Origin: Chitinophagaceae bacterium
GTDB taxonomy: Bacteria; Bacteroidota; Bacteroidia; Chitinophagales; Chitinophagaceae
Length of the DNA stretch: 64,000 bases
Direction of reading: 5' to 3'
Assembly: GCA_016720565.1 (NCBI GenBank)
Contig: JADKKJ010000011.1
Location: 62,001 to 126,000 of the forward strand
Positions 17,167 to 26,364 of this stretch are shown one piece after another; position 1 is the stretch's first letter; the number at the start of each line of letters is the position of its first letter. Both the position numbers and the translations under genes were made by a program. Below the pieces are notes generated by a model. That model made no database searches and was not told the origin of the DNA. It saw nothing but the letters and a program-made list of their open reading frames with translations.

Positions 17167-18626
17167 CGAATGAGCAGGATGGTTCCTTTGCTGGTCTTTT
17201 TCTGCCCTTTGCTGGTAGTATAGCTGGCAATGTATATATAAAGCCCGGCTGATTGTTCCACCCCATTTATTTTTCCATTCCATCCATTCAATACATTACG
17301 GGTGAAGAATATCCTTTCTCCCCAGCGATCATACACAGCAAGCTCATAATCTTTCACGGAGCGGTTGCCCAGTCCGCGGAAAATATCGTTACGGCCATTA
17401 TTATCGGGAGTGAAGGCACTTGGAAAATAGAGGGTATCGCAGCTGCCTTCCAGCGCCAGCGAAATATCTTTAGCGGCAAGTTCACAGAAATATTCATCCA
17501 CCACACTGAAATGATGCGTGCCTGTAGCAAGGTCAGTAAACTGGTAACCGGCAGATAAAGTATCTCCGGAATAGATCACCTTGTTTCGTCCATTATCAGG
17601 AGTGATGGTGAACCATACTTTACCTCCACTTATACAATCTGGCGAAAGTACATGCTCCTGCACCTGGGGAACAATATTATTGAACAAGGGAACGTCCACC
17701 ATCGTATCCTTATAGCACCCACCCGGCGTAGTGATCTCAATATGATAACTGCCGGGATCAAGGTTGCTGAATATGCCATTGGTATTATTCTGGCCCCCGT
17801 TCAATGTGTAGGTATAAACTGCCAGACCAGGCTCTCTTATCACTCTCACCTCGCCCTTTCCCGGCACTTTACATTGAGGAATGACGTTGATCTCATTTAT
17901 TGAAATGCCCGAAAATGTTCCACCTTCCACATCGCTGGCTGCATCCGCCGCTGAAAAGGGTATTCGGCAGGCTACTCCCACCACCCTCCTGTTTACCATA
18001 TCCAGTTCAATAAGATCTGTAGCATCACCCGCCTGAACTGTTTCCATAGCATATACCTTATTCAGGTTGCAATCAACCGATATAACTGCCATGGCAAAAA
18101 CGCTCACCGAATTCATGGCGATATGCATGGTGCTGGCTCCGGGATTAGCAATATTCACTTTTACAATGCCGGTTTTAGAGGCCATATACAGTTCTCCCCC
18201 ATAAAAAACCATATCCCCTGCAGAAACAAAGGGCATTATGCCCAGGAATTCAAAACCATTTCCGGAGGCAGGATCCCATTTAAATAAACCACTTCCATTT
18301 GCTGAATAAATCACCCCGGTATTATCTACCGTCATTGAACTCATAGGAAATGGGGTGATATCTATCGGGTGGCAACCGGTGAGCTCGCCATTTACAATAG
18401 TGCCGGCATAGAGAACGGAATTGCTGGCATAATATAGTTGATTACCATAAAGTGCCAGGGCGAAATAATTTTCATTAGGGCAAACGACGAAGGTATCAGT
18501 AACACAACCAGCAGAGGTGATATTCAGTTTTTTAATGCCTTGTCCATTACCCAGGGCCACATAGATCTTTTGGGCAAAAACGCTTTGCCAAAAAACAAGG
18601 AATAGTATGACAAGGACTGCTCTCAA
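17163..18626 (-). CDS. Secreted protein with type B T9SS C-terminal sorting domain (gliding-motility type)
   Basis: This 487-residue protein has a signal peptide (about residues 1-18, ending SVFAQ). The N-terminal half reads as a propeller-like or beta-rich region (IYVALGNGQGIKKLN and repeats). Two Ig-like segments follow at about 250-390, including a SprB-type TYTLNGGQNNTNGIFSNLDPG stretch (split by natural variation). The C-terminal about 85 residues (YFPSAFTPDNNGRNDIF, then VYDRWGERIFF and GWNGKINGVEQ) are the CHU_C type B domain that directs type IX secretion. The protein is therefore exported to the surface; its specific role is unknown. Confidence 0.88.
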   Translation of the reverse strand: MRAVLVILFLVFWQSVFAQKIYVALGNGQGIKKLNITSAGCVTDTFVVCPNENYFALALYGNQLYYASNSVLYAGTIVNGELTGCHPIDITPFPMSSMTVDNTGVIYSANGSGLFKWDPASGNGFEFLGIMPFVSAGDMVFYGGELYMASKTGIVKVNIANPGASTMHIAMNSVSVFAMAVISVDCNLNKVYAMETVQAGDATDLIELDMVNRRVVGVACRIPFSAADAASDVEGGTFSGISINEINVIPQCKVPGKGEVRVIREPGLAVYTYTLNGGQNNTNGIFSNLDPGSYHIEITTPGGCYKDTMVDVPLFNNIVPQVQEHVLSPDCISGGKVWFTITPDNGRNKVIYSGDTLSAGYQFTDLATGTHHFSVVDEYFCELAAKDISLALEGSCDTLYFPSAFTPDNNGRNDIFRGLGNRSVKDYELAVYDRWGERIFFTRNVLNGWNGKINGVEQSAGLYIYIASYTTSKGQKKTSKGTILLIR

Positions 18627-18709
18627 GACAGGAAAATTAAGCTATAAAGATACTGACCGAAAATTTACCGCCATTCACCGAGTTTAGCCATAAAACGACC
18701 TATGGATCA

Positions 18710-18740
18710 TTGTTTATTGACTGCCCGGAGCATAGATTTG
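18710..18740 (+). promoter_or_regulatory. Bacteroidota-type promoter for the LiaF-like/LytS/LytTR operon
   Basis: TTG at 18710-18712 and TAGATTTG at 18733-18740 are spaced by 20 nt and match the TTG-N19-23-TAnnTTTG consensus. The expected transcription start is near 18747, about 10 nt before the ATG at 18757. Confidence 0.65.
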
Positions 18741-18756
18741 TTTAAAATTCAGAAAA

Positions 18757-19542
18757 ATGGATCGTGATCAAAGATATCAGCGCAGGGAAGAAAGGCGGGA
18801 ACGCTGGATGAACCGACGGGAAGAATATAGCAAGACCATGCATAACGGGCATAGCCATATTTGGACTGGTGTATTTCTGTTACTGGTTGGCGTAGCCGCT
18901 CTGTTAAGGGCCAGCGATATTTATTTTCCTGATTGGTTATTTAGCTGGCAAACTTTCCTGATCGCCCTTGGTGTCTTCCTTGCACTGAAACATAATTTCC
19001 GGGGATCCGCCTGGCTCATACTGATCGTGTTGGGTACCGTATTCCTTTTAAGGGATATGTACCCCGAACTGCCCATACGGAGATATGTATGGCCATCCGC
19101 ATTGATCTTCCTTGGCTTCTACCTGATCATCAGGCCCCGCAGGCCAAGGCCGGTTTTACCTGAAGGATCGGATGAAACGATCCTGACTGAAAAAGAAACC
19201 TGGAGTAAAGATGATTTTGTGACCTCGACTTCCATTTTCGGAGGCTGCAAAAAAAATATCCTTTCAAAGAATTTCCAGGGAGGAGATATTGTGAACGTAT
19301 TCGGTGGTACTGAACTCAACCTTTCACAAGCCGATATTGCAGGCCGGGTACCTTTGGAAATGACCACCATATTCGGCGGCACTAAACTTATTGTGCCTCC
19401 TAACTGGAGCGTGCAATCGGAAGCAGTGACCATTTTCGGAGGTCTTGAAGATAAAAGGCCTGCCAGCCCGGAAAGCAACGATAAAATACTTGTATTGAAA
19501 GGAACAGTCATCTTCGGAGGCATAGAAATAAAAAGTTACTAG
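18757..19542 (+). CDS. LiaF-like membrane protein (DUF5668 plus cell-wall-active-antibiotic response domain)
   Basis: This 261-residue protein has a basic, Arg/Glu-rich N-terminus (about 1-27), four short membrane helices (about residues 29-46, 57-75, 80-95, 105-123) and a C-terminal beta-helix-like domain with repeated IFGG units (STSIFGGCKK, VFGGTELNL, IFGGTKLIV, IFGGLEDK, IFGGIEIKS). LiaF-type proteins modulate cell-envelope stress kinases. Here it lies 20 nt upstream of a LytS-type kinase and its LytTR regulator, so a sensing or inhibitory role in that system is likely (inference). Confidence 0.82.
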   Translation: MDRDQRYQRREERRERWMNRREEYSKTMHNGHSHIWTGVFLLLVGVAALLRASDIYFPDWLFSWQTFLIALGVFLALKHNFRGSAWLILIVLGTVFLLRDMYPELPIRRYVWPSALIFLGFYLIIRPRRPRPVLPEGSDETILTEKETWSKDDFVTSTSIFGGCKKNILSKNFQGGDIVNVFGGTELNLSQADIAGRVPLEMTTIFGGTKLIVPPNWSVQSEAVTIFGGLEDKRPASPESNDKILVLKGTVIFGGIEIKSY

Positions 19543-19562
19543 CTTCCTTTTCCAGGAAACCA

Positions 19563-20609
19563 ATGACCACACCCCTTTCCATATTCCGATTCAGGATCAT
19601 CTTTATCATTTTCTGGCTTTTGCTGGAGGCGGACCAGACTATGGTGCTGCATTATTTCGGTATGCGCTGGGAGCATGCCATGATCGACAGCGGGATCAGC
19701 AATGCCATATTATTATTATTGTCGCTGCTGGTGATGAACACCCTTCGATTCTATCTTCCGCGTGGCAGGCAATACATCCATATTTTTTCCCTTTGCCTGT
19801 TCCTGACCCTGATCTGGTTATTGATCACCAAATGGCTGTTGGCGGTAAGCCTCGGACATGTGCCTGGCTACCGAGAGTTGCTGCAGCATTCCCTTTCCAT
19901 ACGCTTCAGTATTGCCTTCCTGCTTTTAGGATGCATTACCATGATCAGTATATTATGGTTCAATCAAAAAGAACAAAAAGAAAATGAGTTAAGGAAAGTT
20001 GATGCTGAAAAACTGACCAAAGAGGCAGAATTGTTTAAACTCCGCCAGCAGTTACAGCCGCATTTTTTATTCAACAGCCTGAACTCGATCAATGCACTTA
20101 TAGGCAGCCGACCAGAGGAGGCAAGAAAAATGGTGCAACAATTATCCGATTTCCTGAGGGGCACACTAAAAAAAGAAGAGACCCAATGGGTGGAATTTCA
20201 TGAAGAGTTGCAATACCTGCAGCTTTATCTTGATATAGAGAAAGTAAGGTTTGGTAACCGGCTGGCCACTACCATCCACATAGCCGATGAGGCATCAAAA
20301 ATGAAAGTGCCGGCGCTTTTGCTGCAACCTATTGTAGAGAACGCTATCAAATTCGGCCTTTATGATACCATTGGCGAAACCATGATACATATGGAGGCGC
20401 TGGTGGATGGCAAAGATCTGGTGATCAGCATATCAAACCCATTTGATCCGGAAACTTCTTCTCCGAAGCAGGGCACCGGCTTTGGTTTAAAATCCATTCA
20501 ACGAAGATTATACCTGTTGTTCGCAAGAAATGACCTGCTTACTACGGCTACCCAAAATGCCGAGTTCATTACACAGGTGCGGATTCCACAGGAACAAACA
20601 AATAAATAA
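19563..20609 (+). CDS. LytS-type sensor histidine kinase (His_kinase family)
   Basis: This 348-residue protein has four membrane helices (about residues 10-27, 42-60, 73-93, 115-135), a short coiled coil, and the His_kinase motif LQPHFLFNSLNSINALI, in which the His of QPHF is the phosphorylation site. The HATPase_c domain has VPALLLQPIVENAIKFGL and GTGFGLKSIQRRL. Kinases of this group pair with LytTR response regulators; the next gene is one. Together with the LiaF-like protein it probably senses envelope stress. It is unrelated to the eight kinases of the minus-strand cluster, which use a HisKA core. Confidence 0.92.
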   Translation: MTTPLSIFRFRIIFIIFWLLLEADQTMVLHYFGMRWEHAMIDSGISNAILLLLSLLVMNTLRFYLPRGRQYIHIFSLCLFLTLIWLLITKWLLAVSLGHVPGYRELLQHSLSIRFSIAFLLLGCITMISILWFNQKEQKENELRKVDAEKLTKEAELFKLRQQLQPHFLFNSLNSINALIGSRPEEARKMVQQLSDFLRGTLKKEETQWVEFHEELQYLQLYLDIEKVRFGNRLATTIHIADEASKMKVPALLLQPIVENAIKFGLYDTIGETMIHMEALVDGKDLVISISNPFDPETSSPKQGTGFGLKSIQRRLYLLFARNDLLTTATQNAEFITQVRIPQEQTNK

Positions 20610-20625
20610 GTTAAATAATCGCTTT

Positions 20626-21363
20626 ATGAAAGTTGTGATCATTGATGATGAGCCATTGGCAAGAAGTATCGTGAAAGAATACCTGCAGAAACATCCCGAC
20701 CTGGAACTCATGCAGGAATGCGGCGATGGTTTTGAAGGGGTAAAGGCCATTCAGCAGCACCAGCCCGATCTTATTTTCCTGGATATCCAAATGCCCAAGA
20801 TCACCGGTTTTGAAATGCTGGAATTACTGGAGCAGCCTCCTGCCGTGATCTTTACCACGGCATTTGATGAATACGCCATCAAGGCATTTGAGGCACATGC
20901 CATCGATTACCTTCTGAAGCCATTTAACCAGGAAAGGTTTGATAAGGCCATCCAGAAATGGAGGGAGCAAAGCGCCCAGCATAAAACCACGTCCACCAAA
21001 GAATTATTGGAAGCGGCCTCGCTTTCTCCCAGCCAGAATCAGCGAATCGTGGTGAAGAATGGTTCAAGGATCAAGATCATACCTGTGCAGGATGTTTTTT
21101 ATTTAGAAGCGGCAGACGATTATGTGAAGATCCATACCGCCGAAGGATATTTCCTGAAGAACAAGACCATGAATCATTTTGAGCAGAGCCTGGATAAGGA
21201 CCTGTTTGTAAGATCGCACCGTTCATTTATGGTAAATATCCAGGAGATCACGCGCATTGACCCTTATGAAAAAGATAATCATGTGGCCCTGCTTCGCTCG
21301 GGAGCCAAAGTGCCGGTCAGCCGCAATGGCTATATCCGTTTAAGGGAAGTACTGGGATTATGA
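20626..21363 (+). CDS. LytTR-family response regulator
   Basis: The start is placed at the ATG at 20626 (MKVVIIDDEPLARS), 16 nt after the kinase stop; an upstream extension to 20530 would overlap the kinase gene and lacks family similarity. The 245-residue protein has a receiver domain (about 1-120; phosphoacceptor Asp in LIFLDIQMP, Lys in LLKPF) and a LytTR DNA-binding domain (about 140-245; motifs IKIIPVQDVFYLEAADDYVKIH and FVRSHRSFMVN, each read as short adjacent motifs). It likely controls genes after phosphorylation by the adjacent LytS-type kinase. It ends 2 nt from the convergent HD-YitT gene. Confidence 0.94.
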   Translation: MKVVIIDDEPLARSIVKEYLQKHPDLELMQECGDGFEGVKAIQQHQPDLIFLDIQMPKITGFEMLELLEQPPAVIFTTAFDEYAIKAFEAHAIDYLLKPFNQERFDKAIQKWREQSAQHKTTSTKELLEAASLSPSQNQRIVVKNGSRIKIIPVQDVFYLEAADDYVKIHTAEGYFLKNKTMNHFEQSLDKDLFVRSHRSFMVNIQEITRIDPYEKDNHVALLRSGAKVPVSRNGYIRLREVLGL

Positions 21364-21365
21364 TA

Positions 21366-22826
21366 CTAATGCTGGTGCCTGCGGCTTAAGATACCTCCGG
21401 AAGCCTCTTTGATCGTGCTGGCAAATACAAAAGCTTTGGGATCTACATCATAGACCAGGTTTTTCAGCTTACGCATTTCCAGGCGGGAAATGATGGTGAA
21501 AATAATATCACAGTCCGCACTGATCTCATATTTGCCCGGAAGAAAACCTCTTTCGCCCTTATAGACTGTAATACCACGACCCAGCTTATTTACCAGCTGG
21601 TATTTGAGCGCTTCGCTTTTGCCGGAAACAATAGTTACACCGGTATAAGCCTGGAGACCCTCCACAACATAATCAATGCAACGGGTAGCGGTAAAATAAG
21701 TAACTATAGAGTACAGGGATGTAGGTATGCCAAATTTTATTGCCGCTATACAAAAGATGATAATATTGATGCCAAGGATGATCTCTGTAATGGTGAAGGA
21801 AGTTTTCTTCAGTGTATAAACAGCCAGCACCTCAATACCATCCAGGGCAGCACCGGTTCTCATGATCAGCCCCACACCTATTCCAAGAAAAGCGCCCCCC
21901 ATTATACTGATCAGGAATTTATCGTCGGTAACAGGTTGGTGAGGAATGAGCAGCAGGGCAAGGCCCAGCAGGATCACACAGACCAGGGTGCGCCAGGCGA
22001 ATCTTTTACCAATCGAAAAATAACTAATGGCGATCAGCGGAAGATTCAGCAATACAATAACCAGGGCCAGGTTGAAATGATAGATCTCGTGCAATAAAAG
22101 GGAAAGGCCGGTCACACCCCCGTCAAAAAACTGATTTGGCACCAGGAAAAGATTCAAAGCACCTCCGGCAAATGCCACACCCAGTATGGTAAGTATGATA
22201 TCCTGTAACCATCCGCCTTCTTCATGGGCGGATTTATGTGAAAGGCTCTTATCCATCCTGGCCCTCAATTCTTTTAGTATCGCCTCTTTTTTGTCGTCCA
22301 GCTGATCGTTAGCCGTCTTGGTAAAATAATGGTGCACGCTAAGAAACTCGATCTGCCTGAGCAACCATTCTGTTTCATTCGTCACCTCCCCTCTATGCCT
22401 TAATTCAAGAAACAGGTTTTCCGCAGTGGCAGAATAATTTTTCTCCATCAGGTAATAGAGATCGGCGTCGCAGATGATCTGTCCCAAAAGGTCCTGGGGT
22501 GTTTGTGGTAAACGGGTAGCCATGATCACCGCACAGATATGTTCTATCTGCTGTTGGTTATATTCAAAGCCAGGAAGTATATCCCGCGCCATAATGCATG
22601 ATATTTCCTCATGCCCGGAGGCCTGTTGCAGGAAGCCGGCATCATGGAACAAGGCCGCAGTCTTTAGCAGGATCAATTCCTGTTCATTTACCTGCTCGGT
22701 GGCTGCAAGCAATTCCGCGTGTTCGATCACATATCGGGTATGCGCTGCATTATGATAGGTAAGCCAGGCTGGTAATTCGTTTTCCAGTCTTGGCATCAGA
22801 TGTTCGAATACTTTCTGGTACTGCAT
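21366..22826 (-). CDS. HD phosphohydrolase domain fused to a YitT-family membrane protein with DUF2179
   Basis: This 486-residue protein joins three parts. Residues about 1-180 are an HD domain with the metal residues in place (TYHNAAHTRYVIEH, ALFHDAGF, GHEEIS, CDADLYYL). Residues about 205-390 form the five- to six-helix YitT/DUF161 membrane unit (NLFLVPNQFFDGGVTGLSLL, MRTGAALDGIEVLAV). Residues about 400-480 are the cytoplasmic DUF2179 domain (TIVSGKSEALKYQL, GRGITVYKGERGF). YitT proteins usually lack an HD domain. The HD group may hydrolyse a nucleotide or phosphate ester; the substrate is unknown. It follows the receiver-cyclase gene by 17 nt in the same direction, so a link to cyclic nucleotide turnover is possible (inference). 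Confidence 0.85.
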   Translation of the reverse strand: MQYQKVFEHLMPRLENELPAWLTYHNAAHTRYVIEHAELLAATEQVNEQELILLKTAALFHDAGFLQQASGHEEISCIMARDILPGFEYNQQQIEHICAVIMATRLPQTPQDLLGQIICDADLYYLMEKNYSATAENLFLELRHRGEVTNETEWLLRQIEFLSVHHYFTKTANDQLDDKKEAILKELRARMDKSLSHKSAHEEGGWLQDIILTILGVAFAGGALNLFLVPNQFFDGGVTGLSLLLHEIYHFNLALVIVLLNLPLIAISYFSIGKRFAWRTLVCVILLGLALLLIPHQPVTDDKFLISIMGGAFLGIGVGLIMRTGAALDGIEVLAVYTLKKTSFTITEIILGINIIIFCIAAIKFGIPTSLYSIVTYFTATRCIDYVVEGLQAYTGVTIVSGKSEALKYQLVNKLGRGITVYKGERGFLPGKYEISADCDIIFTIISRLEMRKLKNLVYDVDPKAFVFASTIKEASGGILSRRHQH

Positions 22827-22843
22827 AGAATTTTAATAAAGGA

Positions 22844-23884
22844 TCACTCGATCACTTCGTAGATCATCACAGGGTTCATTTTATTTTTTAACATCACTTC
22901 CCCTACCGGTTCACAGTGGAAGGATTCTTTGATACGCTGGTAGGCAGCTTCGCTGATAATGATCTGATTGGCTTTTCCGGCCGATTGCAAACGCTGGGCG
23001 GTATTTACTGTATCGCCGATCACCGTAAAGTCCAGCCTGCGCAAATTGGCAGAACCTATATTCCCGGAGATCATTTCCCCGCAATTCACCCCAATGGTTA
23101 CCTGCGGCGCATATCCAATGCCGGCATTCTCTTTCGGCAGGTCATTCACTGTTTTTCGAACGGCCAGCGCTGCGTCGATGGCCCTGTCCAGGTTAAAATC
23201 GCCACGAAATACAGCCATGATGGCATCCCCTATAAATTTATCTACATATCCTTCCTGTGCAAGGATCTCTTTCACCATGATATCAAAATAATTATTCAGC
23301 AGTTTGACAACAACATCCGGAGGCTGGCTCTCACTAAAAGCAGTAAAGCCTGAAATATCTATGAACATCACGGTTGCATCCACTGTTTCACTTTTGGTAA
23401 GTGAACTTTCAAATTCCTGGCCGCCCATAAAATTCAGTACGGTCTCATCCACATACATGCGCAGGATATTATTTTCCTTGATGGCCTTCATGGTCTCCCG
23501 CAACTGACCCACATGTTTGATGGTCTTTTCCATGGTCAGTTCAAGGTCCTCAAAATTCACCGGCTTGGTCACAAAATCAAATGCGCCGCGGTTCATGGCC
23601 GTACGGATATTCTCCATATCCCCATAGGCAGAAACCATCACCGATTTCAGCAGGTTGTTCTGTTCGCTCAGTTTACTGAGCAAGGTAAGGCCATCCATCT
23701 CAGGCATATTGATATCGCTTAATACCACATCCACATCTGGATGCAGTTCAAGTTCTTCCAATGCTTTAACTCCATTGATGGCGAACAGGAATTCATATTT
23801 ACGTTCACGGATCTTCTGCCTGAATTTCTGCTTGATCAGCGATTCAAGATCTGCTTCATCATCTACTACCAGGATCTTTGCCAT
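22844..23884 (-). CDS. Response regulator with class III adenylate cyclase output
   Basis: This 346-residue protein has an N-terminal receiver (Asp57 in LSDINMP, Lys107 in TKPVN), a linking helix (about 118-145) and a class III cyclase domain (about 165-346). Catalytic residues are present: metal Asp176 (MFIDISGF) and Asp220 (KFIGDA), purine-specifying Lys216 and Thr287 (DFTVIGD), and Asn294/Arg298 of the transition-state pair. Lys/Thr suggests ATP as substrate, so it should make cAMP under phosphorylation control. Its start overlaps the upstream receiver gene by 1 nt (TAATG). It and the stand-alone receiver are the only visible targets of eight nearby kinases. Confidence 0.93.
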   Translation of the reverse strand: MAKILVVDDEADLESLIKQKFRQKIRERKYEFLFAINGVKALEELELHPDVDVVLSDINMPEMDGLTLLSKLSEQNNLLKSVMVSAYGDMENIRTAMNRGAFDFVTKPVNFEDLELTMEKTIKHVGQLRETMKAIKENNILRMYVDETVLNFMGGQEFESSLTKSETVDATVMFIDISGFTAFSESQPPDVVVKLLNNYFDIMVKEILAQEGYVDKFIGDAIMAVFRGDFNLDRAIDAALAVRKTVNDLPKENAGIGYAPQVTIGVNCGEMISGNIGSANLRRLDFTVIGDTVNTAQRLQSAGKANQIIISEAAYQRIKESFHCEPVGEVMLKNKMNPVMIYEVIE

Positions 23885-24258
23885 TAGTGGATCGATTTTA
23901 GTTTTTCCTTTAATACAGTAAAATCAACGGGCTTTGTAAGAAAATCATCCGCACCCAGCTTCATGGCTGAATTATAATTCTCTGCGTCTCCATACGCTGT
24001 GATCATCATTACCATAGGCGGTGGGGCCTTGTGTTTATCCTTGATGGTCTTTAATAATTCAAGACCACTCATGCCCGGCATATTTATATCCGAAAGGATC
24101 AGCACCGCTTCCTGCTTGCTGCCTTCAAGATAATTCAATGCTTCTTCACCGGAAAATGCGAATACGAATTCCATTTCGCCATTCTTCATCTCTTTTCTGA
24201 ATCGCTGCTCAAATAAGAACTGCACATCTTTTTCATCATCTACAACCAGTATTTTCAT
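23884..24258 (-). CDS. Stand-alone receiver (CheY-like) protein
   Basis: This 124-residue protein is a single REC domain with acidic pocket Asp7/Asp8, phosphoacceptor Asp57 (LILSDINMPGMSG) and Lys in FLTKPVD. There is no output domain. It shares the layout of the receiver of the next gene, including an unusual charged insertion after alpha-1 (RFRKEMKNGEMEF against KFRQKIRERKYEF), so the two receivers look like paralogues. It starts 12 nt after the stop of the adjacent kinase gene. A phosphate relay or diffusible adaptor role is likely (inference). Confidence 0.93.
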   Translation of the reverse strand: MKILVVDDEKDVQFLFEQRFRKEMKNGEMEFVFAFSGEEALNYLEGSKQEAVLILSDINMPGMSGLELLKTIKDKHKAPPPMVMMITAYGDAENYNSAMKLGADDFLTKPVDFTVLKEKLKSIH

Positions 24259-24270
24259 GTTTGCTTTTAT

Positions 24271-26364
24271 TTATTGTGGAAGAATAATTTTAAATTCTGC
24301 ATACTGCCCTTCTTTAGAATCGACGAGCAACTGTCCGCCATGGCCTTTTTGGATGATATCAAAACTCATACTAAGCCCCAGTCCTGTTCCTTCGCCGGTA
24401 GGCTTAGTGGTAAAAAATGGCTGGAATATTTTTTCGATCACAGATCCAGGAATACCTTTGCCATTATCGCGAACACTGATAACAATATTGCTGCCCTGCT
24501 TTTCTGTTTTTATGGATATCAATGGTTCATAATCATCCGGGTTCTCCTTTTTCTTTTTTGCCATTGAATAAAAGGCATTGGTGAAAAGATTCAGCAATAC
24601 CCTGCCAATGTCCTGCTCAACAATTCCTGCCTTTGGGAGGTCGGGCAGAAGGGAAGTCTGCATCTTAACATTGAATGATTTATCCTTGGCGCGCATACCA
24701 TGAAAACTAAGCCTCAGGCATTCGTCCACCAGGGCATTTATATCAGCCGGTTCCTTCTGCCCGCTGTTATTACGGCTATGCTGCAGCATGCTTTTTACAA
24801 TGGCATCGGCCCTTTTACCATGATAATTGATCTTCTCTTCATTAGCGATCACATCATTGGCCAGGTCGGCCACCTCACTGTAATTCTTTTTCTCGATCTC
24901 ATCCTTCATCTCAGTTAACAACTCACGGTTCACTTCGGAAAAGTTATTAACGAAATTGAGCGGGTTCTGTATCTCATGGGCAATACCAGCAGTCAATTCA
25001 CCTAATGAGGCCATCTTTTCAGATTGGATAAGTTGTGTCTGTGTTTGCTTCAATTGTTCCTGTTGTTGCTCTAAACGCAAATAGGCACGGTGTTTTTCCT
25101 TATTATTTCTCCAGAGAATAACAATAAATACCAATACAACGATCAATCCTATTAAAGTTCCTGCCAGTAGTATTTTTTGCTGGCGATTTTGCCTGGCTGT
25201 GAGTTCTTCGTTTTTTTTGAGCAAACTTATTTGTGATTCTTTTTTGTCGAGCTCAAATGAATATTGGAGGGCACCCACCCTTTTCAGCGCGTCGCTGAGA
25301 TTAAGGCTGTCCATATAATTCGTATAGCGTTGCTGGTACTCAAATGCCTTTTCAAAATTATTTTGATTGGCATAGGCTTGCGCTATCGTTCTCATCAAAA
25401 AGCCAAAACCCGTTACTCTTCCGCTTCTCTTGGTAGCTGTTACTGCTTTATTAGCATAATAGATCGTGCTGTCGGGATGTCCTGTATTCAGATGCGCTTC
25501 GGCCAGTGTACTATACGCACCAGGCAAATAACCCACCTGGCCATATTCCTCGAATTTATCCATCAGGTAATAGATCCTGGCAAAAACTTTATCATACTGT
25601 TTCGCCTGGCCCTGAATGCTGACAATATCCAGTTCATTTTGTAAGACCCCGCGGGGATCGTTCATCTTCTTCGACAGTTCCAATTGTTTCGTATAAAAAT
25701 AAATAGCGGAGTCCCACATTTTTTTTCTTTCATACACCCAGGCAATACCACCATACGCATGCGCCATTCCATCAATGTCTTTGGTCATTTCTGCCTGCTG
25801 GAAACTATTCCTGAATGCCATCTCTCCTTTCTCATCTTCCTTTATATTCATATAAAGGTTGCCCATTTGGTAATTTGATAGCACCAGCCATTTAGGGTCA
25901 TGAGTCAATTCTGCCAGCCTCACTCCTTCCATACCATACTTCATGGCCAGGTCAAAATTCGCCGTCCGGGAATAACTGACAGTTAGATTATAATAGCAGG
26001 ATATTTCCGAGAGCGTGTCCTTTAATTCCCTGAAAACGGGTACGGCCTGAAGCGTATAATCCAAACCGAGTTTGGTTTCCCCGATGAACCGGTAATAAAA
26101 ACCCAGGCCAAGCAGGGCGATGCCTTCCCCATTGCGGTAATGCATTTTCCTGGCCAGGTCAAGGGCCTCCATATAAGCATCATAGGAAACCTGAGAAGTA
26201 CTTTTTCGGGCCTCAAAACCAAGCTGATTCAACCTGTTAACCCGGATGGTATCTTTTTGGGGATGCTCCGCCACGGCCTTTTTCAAACTGTCCATAGCAG
26301 GAGTTTGGGCAAGGCTCAACAACTGAGTTGACAACAGGAATATGAATAAAATAAAGCGACTCAT
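24271..26364 (-). CDS. TPR-sensor histidine kinase (kinase 1 of the cluster)
   Basis: This 697-residue protein has a signal peptide (about residues 1-19), a periplasmic region of TPR-like helices (about 30-370), a membrane helix at 398-418, a Gln-rich coiled coil and a HisKA/HATPase_c transmitter. The phosphoacceptor is His463 in GIAHEIQNPLNFVNNFSE. ATP-binding boxes are RVLLNLFTNAFYS (N), DNGKGIP (G1), IFQPFFTTKPTG (F) and GTGLGLSMSFDI (G2). The transmitter is nearly the same as in the seven other kinases of the run. Its start overlaps the upstream HAMP kinase by 4 nt (ATGA), and the lone receiver follows 12 nt downstream. Confidence 0.93.
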   Translation of the reverse strand: MSRFILFIFLLSTQLLSLAQTPAMDSLKKAVAEHPQKDTIRVNRLNQLGFEARKSTSQVSYDAYMEALDLARKMHYRNGEGIALLGLGFYYRFIGETKLGLDYTLQAVPVFRELKDTLSEISCYYNLTVSYSRTANFDLAMKYGMEGVRLAELTHDPKWLVLSNYQMGNLYMNIKEDEKGEMAFRNSFQQAEMTKDIDGMAHAYGGIAWVYERKKMWDSAIYFYTKQLELSKKMNDPRGVLQNELDIVSIQGQAKQYDKVFARIYYLMDKFEEYGQVGYLPGAYSTLAEAHLNTGHPDSTIYYANKAVTATKRSGRVTGFGFLMRTIAQAYANQNNFEKAFEYQQRYTNYMDSLNLSDALKRVGALQYSFELDKKESQISLLKKNEELTARQNRQQKILLAGTLIGLIVVLVFIVILWRNNKEKHRAYLRLEQQQEQLKQTQTQLIQSEKMASLGELTAGIAHEIQNPLNFVNNFSEVNRELLTEMKDEIEKKNYSEVADLANDVIANEEKINYHGKRADAIVKSMLQHSRNNSGQKEPADINALVDECLRLSFHGMRAKDKSFNVKMQTSLLPDLPKAGIVEQDIGRVLLNLFTNAFYSMAKKKKENPDDYEPLISIKTEKQGSNIVISVRDNGKGIPGSVIEKIFQPFFTTKPTGEGTGLGLSMSFDIIQKGHGGQLLVDSKEGQYAEFKIILPQ

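Noticed and set aside
22844..23884. Guanylate rather than adenylate cyclase specificity
   Set aside because: The purine-specifying residues are Lys216 and Thr287, as in bacterial adenylate cyclases, rather than the Glu/Cys-type pair of guanylate cyclases.
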